Shown: piece by piece, positions 37,990 to 48,328 of the stretch
Position numbering within the stretch: position 1 is the first letter of the stretch
How the letters are laid out: each line of letters opens with the position of its first letter
Assembly: GCF_000970345.1 (NCBI RefSeq)
Contig: NZ_LAQU01000013.1
Location: 62,001-126,000, forward strand
Reading direction: 5' to 3'
From: Robbsia andropogonis
Lineage (GTDB): Bacteria > Pseudomonadota > Gammaproteobacteria > Burkholderiales > Burkholderiaceae
DNA length: 64,000 nucleotides
Made by a program: the position numbers and the translations under genes
The notes under the pieces: model-generated
Seen by the model: only the letters and a program-made list of their open reading frames with translations
The model's database searches: none
What the model was told of the DNA's origin: nothing

Positions 37990-38012
37990 CTTGAAATCGG
38001 CGTGACCGGACC
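37990..38012 (+). promoter_or_regulatory. Possible sigma-32-like promoter upstream of dnaK
   Basis: CTTGAAA at 37990-37996 is a perfect sigma-32 -35 box. The -10 candidate about 14 bases on (CCTATTTT) is weak. It suggests dnaK may also be transcribed independently of grpE. Confidence 0.35.
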
Positions 38013-38040
38013 TATTTTTCGAACATATTTGATTTGTTGC

Positions 38041-38057
38041 GCGGAGCCGGGCTCCGC
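38041..38057. repeat. Perfect palindrome before dnaK, matched by one before dnaJ
   Basis: GCGGAGCC-G-GGCTCCGC, 8-bp arms around one base, lies 33 bases upstream of the dnaK ATG in the transcribed leader. The 7-bp-arm version CGGAGCC-T-GGCTCCG recurs at 40086-40100 between dnaK and dnaJ. Confidence 0.65.
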
Positions 38058-38090
38058 CTGACGGCTGACACAGCCAGGAGAAAGAACAAG

Positions 38091-40040
38091 ATGGGCAAGA
38101 TCATCGGCATTGACCTCGGAACGACAAATTCCTGCGTTGCGGTAATGGAAAGCAAACAGGCCAAGGTCATCGAGAACGCGGAAGGCGCGCGGACCACACC
38201 TTCGATCATCGGTTACCTGAAGGACGGCGAAATCGTCGTCGGCGCACCGGCAAAGCGCCAGGCCGTGACGAACCCGCGCGATACCCTGTACGCGGTCAAG
38301 CGTCTGATTGGTCGCAAGTACAGTGAAAAGGAAGTGCAGAAGGACATTGACCTGATGCCCTACAAGATCGTGTCGGCCGACAATGGCGACGCGTGGGTCG
38401 AGGCGCACGGCGAAAAGCTGGCGCCGCAGCAGGTGTCCGCTGAAATCCTGCGCAAGATGAAGAAGACTGCCGAGGACTACCTGGGCGAGCCGGTGACGGA
38501 GGCCGTGATCACCGTGCCGGCGTACTTTAACGACAGCCAGCGTCAGGCCACGAAGGACGCGGGACGCATCGCCGGCCTGGACGTCAAGCGCATCATCAAC
38601 GAGCCGACCGCGGCGGCGCTGGCGTTCGGCCTGGACAAGAGCGAAAAGGGTGATCGCAAGGTCGCCGTGTACGACTTGGGTGGCGGGACGTTCGACGTAT
38701 CGATCATCGAGATTGCCGACGTCGACGGTGAAAAGCAGTTCGAGGTGCTGTCGACGAACGGTGATACGTTCCTTGGCGGTGAAGACTTCGACCAGCGCAT
38801 CATCGACTACATCATCAGCGAGTTCAAGAAGGAGCAAGGCGTTGACCTGAGCAAGGACGTTCTGGCCCTGCAACGGCTGAAGGAAGCGGCGGAGAAGGCC
38901 AAGGTCGAGTTGTCGAGCGCGCAGCAAACGGACGTGAACCTGCCGTACATCACGGCGGACGCCAGCGGCCCGAAGCACTTGAATCTGCGAATCACCCGCT
39001 CGAAGTTGGAAGCACTGGTCGAGGACCTGATCGAGCGCAGCATGGAACCGTGCCGTATCGCGATCAAGGATGCGGGCATCAAGGTCAGCGACATCGATGA
39101 CGTGATCCTGGTCGGCGGTCAGACACGCATGCCGAAGGTGCAGGAAAAGGTGAAGGAAATCTTCGGCAAGGAACCGCGCCGTGACGTGAACCCGGATGAG
39201 GCGGTGGCCGTGGGTGCGGCGATCCAGGGCGAGGTGCTGGGCGGTGGCCGTAGTGACGTGTTGCTGCTGGACGTGACGCCGCTGTCGTTGGGGATCGAAA
39301 CGCTGGGCGGCGTGATGACGAAGATGATCACGAAGAACACGACCATCCCGACGAAGTTCTCCCAGGTGTACTCGACCGCCGACGACAACCAGCCGGCCGT
39401 GACCATCAAGGTCTACCAGGGCGAGCGTGAATTGGCGTCCGGCAACAAGCTGCTGGGTGAATTCAACCTGGAAGGAATCGCGCCGGCCGCGCGTGGTACG
39501 CCGCAGATCGAGGTGACGTTCGATATCGATGCGAACGGTATCCTGCACGTCTCCGCGAAGGACAAGGCGACGGGCAAGGAAAACAAGATCACGATCAAGG
39601 CGAATTCGGGTCTTTCAGACGAAGAAATCGAGCGTATGGTCAAGGACGCCGAAGCAAACGCCGAGGAAGACAAGAAGCTGCGTGAATTGATCGATACCCG
39701 TAACCAGGGTGAAGCGCTGGTTCACAGCACGCAGAAGGCCTTGACCGAACACGGCGACAAGGTGGATGCCGAAACGAAGGGCAAGATCGAAGCAGCCATC
39801 AAGCATCTCGATGAAGCACTGAAGGGCAACGACAAGGCCGCGATCGACGAGAAGGTAACGGCATTGGCAACCGCTTCGCAGCAACTCGGTGAGAAGATGT
39901 ACGCCGATGCGGCGGCGGCGGGCGCAGCAGGTGGGCCGGCAGGTGCCGGTCCGGCAGGCGCGGCGGCGGGTGCGGCGTCTGGCGGCAAGGCTGAAGACGA
40001 CGTCGTCGACGCCGACTTCAAGGAAGTCAAGAAGGACTAG
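38091..40040 (+). CDS. dnaK: Molecular chaperone DnaK (Hsp70)
   Basis: A 649-residue Hsp70. The ATPase domain shows [16 protein letters not shown] (residues 4-19), [14 protein letters not shown] near 193 and the [10 protein letters not shown] segment; the substrate domain begins near [14 protein letters not shown]. The C-terminal tail is Gly/Ala-rich and ends [14 protein letters not shown], the usual EEVD-like bacterial end. ATG 38091 follows AGGAG. It works with DnaJ and GrpE encoded on either side. Confidence 0.98.
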   Translation: MGKIIGIDLGTTNSCVAVMESKQAKVIENAEGARTTPSIIGYLKDGEIVVGAPAKRQAVTNPRDTLYAVKRLIGRKYSEKEVQKDIDLMPYKIVSADNGDAWVEAHGEKLAPQQVSAEILRKMKKTAEDYLGEPVTEAVITVPAYFNDSQRQATKDAGRIAGLDVKRIINEPTAAALAFGLDKSEKGDRKVAVYDLGGGTFDVSIIEIADVDGEKQFEVLSTNGDTFLGGEDFDQRIIDYIISEFKKEQGVDLSKDVLALQRLKEAAEKAKVELSSAQQTDVNLPYITADASGPKHLNLRITRSKLEALVEDLIERSMEPCRIAIKDAGIKVSDIDDVILVGGQTRMPKVQEKVKEIFGKEPRRDVNPDEAVAVGAAIQGEVLGGGRSDVLLLDVTPLSLGIETLGGVMTKMITKNTTIPTKFSQVYSTADDNQPAVTIKVYQGERELASGNKLLGEFNLEGIAPAARGTPQIEVTFDIDANGILHVSAKDKATGKENKITIKANSGLSDEEIERMVKDAEANAEEDKKLRELIDTRNQGEALVHSTQKALTEHGDKVDAETKGKIEAAIKHLDEALKGNDKAAIDEKVTALATASQQLGEKMYADAAAAGAAGGPAGAGPAGAAAGAASGGKAEDDVVDADFKEVKKD

Positions 40041-40085
40041 GCGTCACCTGCAACAGGTAGTCTGCCGTATCGTGGCGGACGGCGT

Positions 40086-40100
40086 CGGAGCCTGGCTCCG
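40086..40100. repeat. Palindrome between dnaK and dnaJ
   Basis: CGGAGCC-T-GGCTCCG, 7-bp arms around one base, 46 bases after the dnaK stop. Same arms as the palindrome before dnaK. It could be an RNA processing or stabilising hairpin that sets the dnaK:dnaJ ratio. Confidence 0.6.
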
Positions 40101-40204
40101 GCGGCCGCCCGCCATCGGTTTTTTCCGCTGCTGCCTGACTGGATAACGCGTCGCGCGGCGCGCAGGGATAGGCTGACCGTCAAGAGGCGACACAAGGTAC
40201 GACG

Positions 40205-41338
40205 ATGTCAAAACGTGATTTTTACGAAATTCTGGGTGTGGCGAAGAATGCCAGCGACGAAGAGCTGAAAAAAGCTTATCGGAAGCTGGCCATGAAGTAT
40301 CACCCAGACCGGAACCCGGATAACAAGGATGCGGAAGAGCGTTTCAAGGAGGCGAAACAAGCCTATGAAATGCTGTCCGACCCTCAGAAACGCGCAGCGT
40401 ATGACCAGTACGGTCATGCCGGCGTGGACCCGAACATGGGTGGTGGCGCCGGTGCGCAGGGCTTTGGCGGCTTTGCCGACGCGTTCGGCGATATCTTCGG
40501 CGATATCTTCGGCCAGCAGGCCGGAGGGCGGGGGGGCCGTACGGGACCGCAGGTGTACCGCGGTGCCGATCTGCGTTACAGCATGGAAATCACGCTGGAG
40601 CAGGCGGCGCACGGCTATGACACACAGATCCGCGTGCCGGGCTGGACCGAATGCGATGTCTGTCACGGCCATGGCGCCAAGCCGGGCACAAAGGCGCAAA
40701 CTTGTCCCACGTGCGGTGGCCAAGGCCAGGTTCGGATGTCACAGGGCTTTTTCAGTGTTCAGCAGACCTGTCCGAAGTGTCATGGGACGGGCAGCTATAT
40801 TCCGGACCCCTGCACGAAGTGCCATGGCGTAGGCAAGGTCAAGGAAACGAAGACCCTCGAGGTCAAGATTCCGGCTGGTATCGACGAAGGCATGCGCATA
40901 CGGTCGGCGGGCAACGGCGAACCTGGCGTCAATGGCGGGCCGGCCGGTGACCTGTATATCGAGATCCATATCAAGGCGCACACGGTTTTCGAGCGCGATG
41001 GCGACGATCTGCATTGCCAGATGCCGATTTCGTTTACCACGGCGGCCCTGGGTGGCGATATCGAAGTGCCCACGCTGAATGGTCGGGTGACGTTCCCGGT
41101 CCCCGAAGGCACGCAGTCTGGCAAGACGTTCCGCTTGCGGGCCAAGGGTATCAAGGGTCTGCGGTCCAGCATTGCCGGTGATCTCTACGTGCACGTGGGT
41201 GTGGAGACGCCGATCAAGTTGACTGACGAGCAGCGTGCCTTGCTGCAGCAATTCGAAGCGGCCCTGGCCGAAGGCGGCTCGCGGCATAACCCGCAAAGCA
41301 AGAGCTGGTTCGACAAGGTCAAGAGCTTCTTCGAGTAA
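40205..41338 (+). CDS. dnaJ: Co-chaperone DnaJ (Hsp40)
   Basis: A full-length type I J-protein of 377 residues. The J domain (1-70) carries H33-P34-D35 (KYHPDRNPD), followed by a Gly/Phe-rich segment (about 78-118), four zinc-binding repeats ([32 protein letters not shown]; about 149-212) and the C-terminal substrate-binding domain. Stimulates DnaK ATPase. Separated from dnaK by 164 bases that contain a palindrome. Confidence 0.97.
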   Translation: MSKRDFYEILGVAKNASDEELKKAYRKLAMKYHPDRNPDNKDAEERFKEAKQAYEMLSDPQKRAAYDQYGHAGVDPNMGGGAGAQGFGGFADAFGDIFGDIFGQQAGGRGGRTGPQVYRGADLRYSMEITLEQAAHGYDTQIRVPGWTECDVCHGHGAKPGTKAQTCPTCGGQGQVRMSQGFFSVQQTCPKCHGTGSYIPDPCTKCHGVGKVKETKTLEVKIPAGIDEGMRIRSAGNGEPGVNGGPAGDLYIEIHIKAHTVFERDGDDLHCQMPISFTTAALGGDIEVPTLNGRVTFPVPEGTQSGKTFRLRAKGIKGLRSSIAGDLYVHVGVETPIKLTDEQRALLQQFEAALAEGGSRHNPQSKSWFDKVKSFFE

Positions 41339-41344
41339 GTCGCG

Positions 41345-43627
41345 GTGGATGCGGTGCGGACGCCACTTCGGGGGGAACCGTTTGCCTTGCTGGACGACGC
41401 CCGGCCCATGCCCACCGGACAACATGCCGCTCGGCCTTCGGTCGCGGCTGGACAGCGCGGTGGCGGCGCGCCGGCGACAGCGACCAGCCGGCTTTATACC
41501 GACTATCGACACACGCGTCATTGCACCCATCCCGCGACATTCGAGCAGACATGGCAGCAGGTTGAAGTCGATCTCGCCGCTGGATTGCATGCGGTCATCC
41601 TTGCCGACTACGAGTGGGGCGCCGCGCTGGCGTCGTCCGGCAGTATTCCCTTGGCGGGCGGCGCGTTTCGTGTCCTCTGCTTCGCGCACTGTTCGCGTCT
41701 GACGCAGGCGCAGACCGATGCATGGCTAAGCCAAGTCAACGCTGAACTCGCAGATGGCGACCTTGATGCGCCTGTACTACCGGATGCGATGCCTCGTTCC
41801 ACCGCGGCATGCGTACCGTGCGCTGTATCTCCCGCCGCTGTTACGTTGCGTTCTCCCGATTCCCCTCGCGCTTCGCCGCGCCCCAGCGGCATTGCGGACC
41901 TGTCCGCAAGCGTCACCCGTGCGGCCTTCGATGCCGCAATCGACACCATTCATCAGGCGCTGCGTGCCGGAGACAGTTATCAGGTCAACTACACGTTCCG
42001 GTTGGCATTCGGTGTCTATGGCGATCCCGTTGCGCTGTATTGCCAATTGCGTCAACGGCAGCCAGTGGCATTCGGCGCATTGATCCGCACCCCTGCAAGC
42101 TGGGTGCTGTCTGTTTCTCCCGAGCTGTTCGTCCGCCATGACGATGGCGTGCTGTCGGCCAAGCCGATGAAAGGTACGGCCGCGCGCATACCGCACGATC
42201 CGGAGGCGGATCAAGCGGTGGCGCGTGCGCTGCAGGCTGACGAGAAAAATCGCGCCGAGAACGTCATGATCGTCGACTTGCTGCGCAACGATCTCGGACG
42301 TATCGCGTCCGTAGGCAGCGTGCGGGTGGATCGCTTGTTTGACGTCGACGCCTGGCCATCCGTATGGCAAATGACGTCAACGGTGCGTGCCGAACTGGCG
42401 CCTGGCAAGCGCTTCCCCGATGTGTTGCGGGCGTTGTTCCCGTGCGGCTCGATTACGGGTGCGCCCAAACATGCCGCGATGGCCCTGATTCAGCAGATTG
42501 AGACAACGCCGCGCGGACTTTACACCGGTGCCATCGGCTGGATCGATCCACCGTCCGGGCCGCCAGTGAATCTCGCGGATGCAGCGAAGCACCGATGTGG
42601 TGATTTCTGTCTTTCGGTGGCGATTCGCACCATCACCATCGATGACCCACAAACGGGTGACCGAGGCGCGAATGACGGCCTGTTGCCGGCCCGCGCCGGA
42701 ATTGGCGCGGGAATCGTGCTGGACAGCCTTGCTGCCGACGAATATGCCGAATGCTGGCTGAAGGCGCGTTTTCTTACCGGTGCGGATCCGGGATTTGCGT
42801 TATTCGAAACCATGGCGTTGACCGTGGCGACTGACCTTGCCAAGACCGTCTCGCTTTTGCCTGGAAGGGACACCAACGCACGACCGGTAGCGGCACGCGT
42901 TGCGGCGCTGACTTGCGCCATGCCGTTTCTGCCGCGCCATCTCGCCCGACTGGAAAAGGCCGCGGAACGACTGGGGTTCGATTGGTCGATCGATCGGGTA
43001 TTGGCGTCGATTGAGACGCAACTCAAAGCGGTCTTGGCGGTTGCGTCATCCGCACCGTCGCATACGGTATCCGCATCCGCGCCAACACCCACGAGCACGT
43101 CCATGTCATTGGACCGCTTCGTGCCAGAGGCGACATTCGCGCCGACGCATCGTGTCCGACTCGCCTTGTCTAAGGACGGTACGCCGGTTTGCACGATCGC
43201 GCCGCTGGCGCCGTTGGGCGCGGAACCCGTCGGCTTGCTTCTGGCAGTCGACCATGGTCATGCACCGGTTCGCGCCGATGATTTTCTGTTGCGTTTCAAA
43301 ACCACCGCACGCGGGCATTACGACACGGCATGGCAGGCCGCGGTGACGCAAGGCGCGTTCGATATGTTGTTCGAGAATACCTCGGGTGAGTTGACCGAGG
43401 GCGGCCGCAGCACCGTGTATGTGAAATTGGACGGCCACTGGTACACACCGCCCGTGCATTGCGGGCTACTGCCGGGCGTCTTTCGTGGCGCTATCCTTGA
43501 CGGCGTTGTGCCGGGGGTGCCGCTCGTCCGCGAGCGGGTCCTCCGACGCGACGACCTGGCCCGCGCGGAAGGCTATGCATTATCGAACGGTCTGCGCGGC
43601 TGGATAACCGCATCCATCCAGCGTTGA
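41345..43627 (+). CDS. pabB: Fused aminodeoxychorismate synthase component I / 4-amino-4-deoxychorismate lyase (PabB-PabC)
   Basis: A 760-residue bifunctional protein for p-aminobenzoate (folate) synthesis. Residues 1 to about 475 are a chorismate-binding enzyme: VSPELF, KPMKGTAAR, AENVMIVDLLRNDLGR, PCGSITGAPK and GIGAGIVLDS. Residues from about 480 are a class IV aminotransferase-like lyase (FALFETMAL, FLLRFKTTARGHYD with the likely PLP lysine, and FENTSGELTEGGRST). The GTG start lies six bases after dnaJ, suggesting read-through from the heat-shock transcript; no ribosome-binding site is obvious. Ala/Ser/Thr-rich inserts occur near residues 150-180 and in the lyase part. Such fusions are known in Burkholderia. 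The glutaminase PabA is not in the window. Confidence 0.93.
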   Translation: MDAVRTPLRGEPFALLDDARPMPTGQHAARPSVAAGQRGGGAPATATSRLYTDYRHTRHCTHPATFEQTWQQVEVDLAAGLHAVILADYEWGAALASSGSIPLAGGAFRVLCFAHCSRLTQAQTDAWLSQVNAELADGDLDAPVLPDAMPRSTAACVPCAVSPAAVTLRSPDSPRASPRPSGIADLSASVTRAAFDAAIDTIHQALRAGDSYQVNYTFRLAFGVYGDPVALYCQLRQRQPVAFGALIRTPASWVLSVSPELFVRHDDGVLSAKPMKGTAARIPHDPEADQAVARALQADEKNRAENVMIVDLLRNDLGRIASVGSVRVDRLFDVDAWPSVWQMTSTVRAELAPGKRFPDVLRALFPCGSITGAPKHAAMALIQQIETTPRGLYTGAIGWIDPPSGPPVNLADAAKHRCGDFCLSVAIRTITIDDPQTGDRGANDGLLPARAGIGAGIVLDSLAADEYAECWLKARFLTGADPGFALFETMALTVATDLAKTVSLLPGRDTNARPVAARVAALTCAMPFLPRHLARLEKAAERLGFDWSIDRVLASIETQLKAVLAVASSAPSHTVSASAPTPTSTSMSLDRFVPEATFAPTHRVRLALSKDGTPVCTIAPLAPLGAEPVGLLLAVDHGHAPVRADDFLLRFKTTARGHYDTAWQAAVTQGAFDMLFENTSGELTEGGRSTVYVKLDGHWYTPPVHCGLLPGVFRGAILDGVVPGVPLVRERVLRRDDLARAEGYALSNGLRGWITASIQR

Positions 43628-43705
43628 TGGCCGATGTGCGACGGCGCATGCCGTGGCGCGACGCGATCCAAGGCGGAACGATATTGCCCGGAAGGTCGGC
43701 CAATG

Positions 43706-43744
43706 GGTGCGGTGATCGGATTGATCTCCTCCGATCACCGCACC
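43706..43744. terminator. Large hairpin between convergent pabB-pabC and panB
   Basis: GGTGCGGTGATCGGA (43706-43720) and TCCGATCACCGCACC (43730-43744) are 15-base perfect complements around a 9-base loop. It sits exactly between two convergent genes and would work for both directions, though neither side has a strong T-tract. Confidence 0.6.
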
Positions 43745-43750
43745 GGCGTA

Positions 43751-44566
43751 TCAGAATGTATGTTCCTCAGCCGGAAACTGTATGTCCTTGACGGCTTGCA
43801 CATACGCCGCAACGCCCGCTGCGATCGACGGTTCACCGGAGACGAAATCACGAACGAAACGCGGACGCTTGCCGGGAAACACGCCGAGCAAGTCATGCAG
43901 CACCAGCACCTGGCCGGAGCAATCGGGACCGGCGCCAATACCGATCGTCGGCACGGCGAGCGCATCGGTCAGTTCCGCTGCCAATACCGCCGGCACGCCT
44001 TCGATGACGATCAATTGCGCGCCGGCATCTTGCAAGGCCTGGGCGTCGTCCTTCATCGTCTGCGCCCCTTCGATCGTGCGGCCCTGGATCTTGAATCCCC
44101 CCATGGTATGTACCGATTGCGGCATCAGGCCGATATGCGCGCAGACCGGCACTGACCGCTCCACCAGAAAGCGCACCGTGTCGGCGAGCCACGCGCCGCC
44201 TTCCAACTTGACCATCTGCGCCCCTGCTCGCAACAGCGTTACCGACGATGCAAAGGCATCGGCGGGTGTGCCGTAGGTGCCGAAGGGCAGGTCGGCGATG
44301 ATCAACGGCCGCGAGGCGCCACGGGCGACGCAGCGGGTGTGATAGGCGATGTCGTCGAGCGTCACAGGCAACGTGGTGGCATGTCCCTGCAGGACGTTGC
44401 CTAGCGAGTCACCAATGAGCAACACATCCACGCCCGCCTGTTCTAGCAGCGCCGCGAAGCTGGCGTCGTAACACGTCAGCATGGCGATCTTTTCGCCGGC
44501 GTCCCGCATGGCCTGCAGCGCGGGCACCGTGATGGCGCGGCGTTCGGTGGACTGTAGGTAACTCAT
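43751..44566 (-). CDS. panB: 3-methyl-2-oxobutanoate hydroxymethyltransferase
   Basis: First committed step of pantothenate synthesis, forming ketopantoate with methylene-tetrahydrofolate. The 271-residue protein shows [49 protein letters not shown] and [12 protein letters not shown]. Its ATG overlaps the stop of the upstream kinase gene (ATGA) and has AAAGGG as ribosome-binding site. Confidence 0.97.
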   Translation of the reverse strand: MSYLQSTERRAITVPALQAMRDAGEKIAMLTCYDASFAALLEQAGVDVLLIGDSLGNVLQGHATTLPVTLDDIAYHTRCVARGASRPLIIADLPFGTYGTPADAFASSVTLLRAGAQMVKLEGGAWLADTVRFLVERSVPVCAHIGLMPQSVHTMGGFKIQGRTIEGAQTMKDDAQALQDAGAQLIVIEGVPAVLAAELTDALAVPTIGIGAGPDCSGQVLVLHDLLGVFPGKRPRFVRDFVSGEPSIAAGVAAYVQAVKDIQFPAEEHTF

Positions 44567-45513
44567 AAGGACCCTTTGACAAAAAATTCGCGTGGCCCGC
44601 GCATCCGGTGGATATGGTCGAGCAGCAAGGCGAGATCGGCTTCATCCTCGGCGGGAGCCATGTTCTCGGCGTTGACCGTCAACAACGGTGCGGCCTCGTA
44701 GTGATAGAAAAACTGGTTATAAGCGTCACACAGAGCGCGCAAATAGGCATCCGACATCTGCAGTTCAACGCCGCTGCCGCGTTTCTGGATTCGCGCGAAT
44801 AAGGCTTCGGGGCTCGCCTGCAGGTAGATCACCAGATCCGGCACCGGCGATGGGTTCGGCAATTGCGCGGCCAGTCGCTGGTAAAGGGCAAATTCTTCCG
44901 GATCGAGATTGAGTTCCGCATACAACGCGTCTTTTTCCGGCAGGAAATCGCTGATTACCGGCCCCAGTCCCGCCAGGGTGCCACTGGCCGTACCTATGAT
45001 CGATCCTGACGTTCCCAACGCGGCGGCGCTGGACGTCATACCCTGCCCACCGCCGGGTCCCACACCCACCGCCGCGTGCTTCAAACCGGCAGCCAAACGG
45101 CGTCGCTCCAACAAGAAGTGCTGTTGTACAGCCAACGCATGCCGTGCCGGGTCACGATAGAAGCGTTCCAGGAACGGATTGGCATGCGGCTGTTCGAACA
45201 CCGGTGTCATCGCCCATTTTTCGGCAAGCACCTTTGCGAGTGCGCTTTTGCCTACTCCCACCGGACCCTCGATCACCACATAGCCATAGCGGGGCCGCCC
45301 TTCGGCGTCTACCGGCCATTCTGGTGCCGTGACCGGCCGCGACGGCGCGGTGATCGGCAGGTCGGCAATACTGTTGACGCCGATGATCGTGTCCGGTGGC
45401 AGGGCGTCCGGCTCGAGGCTTGAATGCGCGCCTATGGGCTCACCGGCCGCGCGATCGGCACCGCTGGCGGAATAGGATGACAATGGCGCTGGTGCAAATC
45501 GAGATCGGTTCAT
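44563..45513 (-). CDS. Deoxynucleoside kinase (dNK family)
   Basis: A P-loop kinase of the deoxyadenosine/deoxyguanosine kinase family: [14 protein letters not shown] is the Walker [24 protein letters not shown] the substrate helix region, and [22 protein letters not shown] the LID/arginine segment. Start ATG 45513 is taken over a TTG at 45552 (316 residues, against about 210-230 for the family). The extra length comes from a Pro/Ser/Ala N-terminal extension of about 70 residues and a Gly/Ser/Ala/Thr-rich insert at about residues 150-180. Translationally coupled to panB and following folK; this linkage is normal in Burkholderia. Confidence 0.88.
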   Translation of the reverse strand: MNRSRFAPAPLSSYSASGADRAAGEPIGAHSSLEPDALPPDTIIGVNSIADLPITAPSRPVTAPEWPVDAEGRPRYGYVVIEGPVGVGKSALAKVLAEKWAMTPVFEQPHANPFLERFYRDPARHALAVQQHFLLERRRLAAGLKHAAVGVGPGGGQGMTSSAAALGTSGSIIGTASGTLAGLGPVISDFLPEKDALYAELNLDPEEFALYQRLAAQLPNPSPVPDLVIYLQASPEALFARIQKRGSGVELQMSDAYLRALCDAYNQFFYHYEAAPLLTVNAENMAPAEDEADLALLLDHIHRMRGPREFFVKGSL

Positions 45514-45613
45514 CGGCGACGAAAAGAGGGTGGAAGGGTGACCGTCAGGCAATGGGGTCGGGCACCGGGTAAATGGGTTGCGGACAGGCGATCATGTGAT
45601 CGAGCGGCGCACC

Positions 45614-46144
45614 TTAGACAGGGTCGGGCGGCGAACACAGCGAGGCGGACGGTATCCTGCACTGGCACGTCGCGACGATGTCGATGCGTTGGTCGCTCAC
45701 CGCCGCGAGGAAGTCCGCCGCGCGCCCCTTGCCAGGCACGACGACATCGCCGTCGAGTTCCAATAAAGGCTGCAGCGCGAACGCCCGCTCCGTCAATCGT
45801 GGGTGCGGAATTGCCAGGTCCGGCTCGTCCAGGCATACGTCGCCGTACAGCAGGATATCGACGTCCAGCGTCCGTGGGGCGTTGTGATAGGGCCGTTCAC
45901 GACCGAATTCGTGCTCGATGCCCTGGCACAATTCGAGCAAGAAGCGGGGCGGCAACAAGGTGCCTATCGCCACGACAAGATTCAGGTAATCGCCCCCGCT
46001 TGCATCGATCGGGGCGGAGCGATAGAGGCTCGACTTGCCGAGCACGATGATGCCCGGCCGTTGCGCCAGCGCAATGACCGCGTCTTTCAGCGACTGTCTC
46101 GCGTCGCCGAGATTGGCACCCAGTCCCAGATAGGCAACTGTCAT
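45614..46144 (-). CDS. folK: 2-amino-4-hydroxy-6-hydroxymethyldihydropteridine pyrophosphokinase
   Basis: Folate-pathway pyrophosphokinase (HPPK), 176 residues. Signatures YLGLGANLGDARQSL at the N-terminus, and NAPRTLDVDILLYGDV with the two Mg-binding aspartates, then IPHPRLTERAFALQPL. Between pcnB and the kinase gene in one minus-strand operon. With pabBC on the opposite strand, the window carries two folate-pathway enzymes close together. Confidence 0.96.
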   Translation of the reverse strand: MTVAYLGLGANLGDARQSLKDAVIALAQRPGIIVLGKSSLYRSAPIDASGGDYLNLVVAIGTLLPPRFLLELCQGIEHEFGRERPYHNAPRTLDVDILLYGDVCLDEPDLAIPHPRLTERAFALQPLLELDGDVVVPGKGRAADFLAAVSDQRIDIVATCQCRIPSASLCSPPDPV

Positions 46145-46170
46145 AGCGTAAGACCGTTACAAAGTGCGTG

Positions 46171-48327
46171 TTACACCGTTGGGGTCGGGACATCGGCACT
46201 ACCATCACCTTCCTGGCCGCCGTCCTGCCTGCCCTGCCCACCGCGTCGCCGCCGACGTCGCGGTCGAGCACGGGAACCGGCTTCACGCGGGCCGTTGTTC
46301 AGCAACGCCTCGCGTGCCTCGAAGTCGCCTGTAATGAAATCGGTCCACCATTGACCCAATGCAGCCTCGATCTCTTCCGATTCACACCGCAACAAGAAGA
46401 AATCATACGCCGCTCTGAATTTCGGGTGTTCGAGCAGTTTCAAGGCACTACGGCCGGCGCGCTTTTCCAGGCGCGGCTGCATCCCCCAGATTTCCTTCAT
46501 ATCGGTGACGAACCGCCGCTGGATCGCCAGCTTGCCGGTCTGCGCATTCATCACGTCGTCCATGGCGCGATGCAAGGCCGGGATGGGCAGTTCGCCCGCG
46601 GTTGTGTACTGTTTCCAACTGCGCAGCGTTTCATGCCATAGCAACGCCGCGAACAGGAAGCCCGGTGACACTGGTTTGCCCGCGCGGATGCGCTGGTCCG
46701 TGTTGGTCAAGGACAACGTGATGAATTTCTCGCTGACCGGCTCGGACAGTGCCGACTCCAGCATCGGCAACAGATGCTGGTTCAAACCTTCGGCGCGCAA
46801 CTTCGTCAGGCATGCCAGAGCGTGACCGGACAGCAGCAGCTTCAGCATTTCATCGAAAATGCGCGCGGCCGGCACGTTGTTCAACAAATCCGCCATGGCC
46901 GCGATCGGCGCCCGCGTGGCGGGCTCGATATCGAAACCGAGCTTTGCCGCGAACCGCACCACGCGCAACATCCGCACCGGGTCCTCGCGATAGCGCGTCT
47001 CCGGGTCGCCGATCATTCGCAGCGTGCGCGCGCGCATATCGTCGATGCCGGCGTGGTAGTCGAGCACCGTCCGGCTCGACGGGTCGTAGTACATCGCGTT
47101 GATCGTGAAGTCCCGACGGCGTGCGTCTTCATGCTGCTCGCCCCAGACGTTGTCGCGCACCACGCGACCACTGGCATCCACGGCATGCAGGCGGCGATCC
47201 GGGTCCTCGCGGCGTCGACGGCCGCGCCGGTCGCCGCCGCGTCCACCTTGTGCCACCGGGCCACGCGCGCTGTCCTGCCCACGGTAACCGATCGTGTTCC
47301 CGTTCACATCGTCTGCATGCACGTCCGGATCGGCGTCGTCCCCATCATCCTCGGCCTGTCCGTGCGCGTCACCGTCGTCGTGTTCATGGTCGCTATCTAC
47401 ACGGCGCTTCGGCGCAACTTCGGCCCGGGCCATGTCGCGTCGTCCCGTCTCGGCGGCAGCGGCAACGATCGAGGCATCTGCTGCCGCCGCCGCGGCGCTG
47501 TCGGCGGCAGCGGTCTCGGGTGTTGTCGCCGGATCCACCATGGCGCGGAACGTGGATACCTCGATGATCTCCATGCCGAACTGCACGTGCACGATTTGGA
47601 AGCGTCGGCCGATGATACGGGCGCGACGGAACAAGCGCTGAACCTGCTCCGGTGTGGCGTCCGTGGCGACGTCGAAGTCTTTAGGCGCGACGCCGAACAA
47701 CAGATCGCGCACGGCACCACCGACGATAAAGGCGCGGAAACCGGCTTGTTGCAGCGCATCGGTGACGCGTACCGCATTGCGGGAAATCAGCGACGGGTCG
47801 ATACCATGGACGTCGGCAGGAATGACGACCGGCACATCCGGCGTGACGAGAGACGCGGGCGTATCGGATTTTTTTCGATCCCCGGCCGGTTGGACATCGC
47901 GGGCCGGTCTGCGGCTTCCCGCGCCGCCACGCGATATGGCCGCGGCGTCGGAGCGAGCGGCAGGCGCCAACACGGCGTCCGGGCGCGCGCTCATGAGGTG
48001 GCCACTGTTCGCGCGAATCGACCGGGCACGGCGAGCGACACCGGCACCGTCGCTACGCGTCGTGGCCGCCTGCGCTGCGTCGCCAGCAGCGCTGTCGGCG
48101 GTCTCGGTGTGCGCCACCACCTTGCGCGCGGCACGTTCGCGGCCGCGTGCGGCAGAGCCCGGGGCACCTTGCGCCGGAGCCGTGCCGCGCGAGCGCGACC
48201 GTGCCGGGGTGTCCGTCGATGCGGGATCGTGTGCCGGATCGGTCGGCGCCGCGGAATCCGCTTCCGCGGTGGTGGGCAGTGCGTCTTCCGGACGGCCCAG
48301 CAGTTTTTTAATAAATTTTGTAATCAC
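46171..48327 (-). CDS. pcnB: Poly(A) polymerase I PcnB
   Basis: Adds 3' poly(A) tails that promote RNA decay. The nucleotidyltransferase head reads RAFIVGGAVRDLLFG and KDFDVATDATPEQV; RRDFTINAMYYDPS and RYREDPVRMLRVVRFAAKLGF follow. GTG 48327 is chosen because it lies one base after the stop of the upstream HAD gene and yields ITKFIKKLLGR, a basic start like that of other Burkholderia PcnB proteins. The 718-residue product is much longer than E. coli PcnB (465): about 150 low-complexity residues before the catalytic head, about 115 residues of Ala, then Asp/His, then Arg/Gly between STFRAMVD and DASGRVVRDNVWG, and a basic Arg/Gly tail. Confidence 0.93.
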   Translation of the reverse strand: MITKFIKKLLGRPEDALPTTAEADSAAPTDPAHDPASTDTPARSRSRGTAPAQGAPGSAARGRERAARKVVAHTETADSAAGDAAQAATTRSDGAGVARRARSIRANSGHLMSARPDAVLAPAARSDAAAISRGGAGSRRPARDVQPAGDRKKSDTPASLVTPDVPVVIPADVHGIDPSLISRNAVRVTDALQQAGFRAFIVGGAVRDLLFGVAPKDFDVATDATPEQVQRLFRRARIIGRRFQIVHVQFGMEIIEVSTFRAMVDPATTPETAAADSAAAAAADASIVAAAAETGRRDMARAEVAPKRRVDSDHEHDDGDAHGQAEDDGDDADPDVHADDVNGNTIGYRGQDSARGPVAQGGRGGDRRGRRRREDPDRRLHAVDASGRVVRDNVWGEQHEDARRRDFTINAMYYDPSSRTVLDYHAGIDDMRARTLRMIGDPETRYREDPVRMLRVVRFAAKLGFDIEPATRAPIAAMADLLNNVPAARIFDEMLKLLLSGHALACLTKLRAEGLNQHLLPMLESALSEPVSEKFITLSLTNTDQRIRAGKPVSPGFLFAALLWHETLRSWKQYTTAGELPIPALHRAMDDVMNAQTGKLAIQRRFVTDMKEIWGMQPRLEKRAGRSALKLLEHPKFRAAYDFFLLRCESEEIEAALGQWWTDFITGDFEAREALLNNGPREAGSRARPRRRRRRGGQGRQDGGQEGDGSADVPTPTV

Positions 48328-48328
48328 G

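Noticed and set aside
37983..39548. 521-codon open frame opposite dnaK
   Set aside because: Long antisense frames opposite dnaK are a known artefact of its codon bias. The translation is a His/Arg/Leu-rich mirror of DnaK with no domain and no ribosome-binding site.
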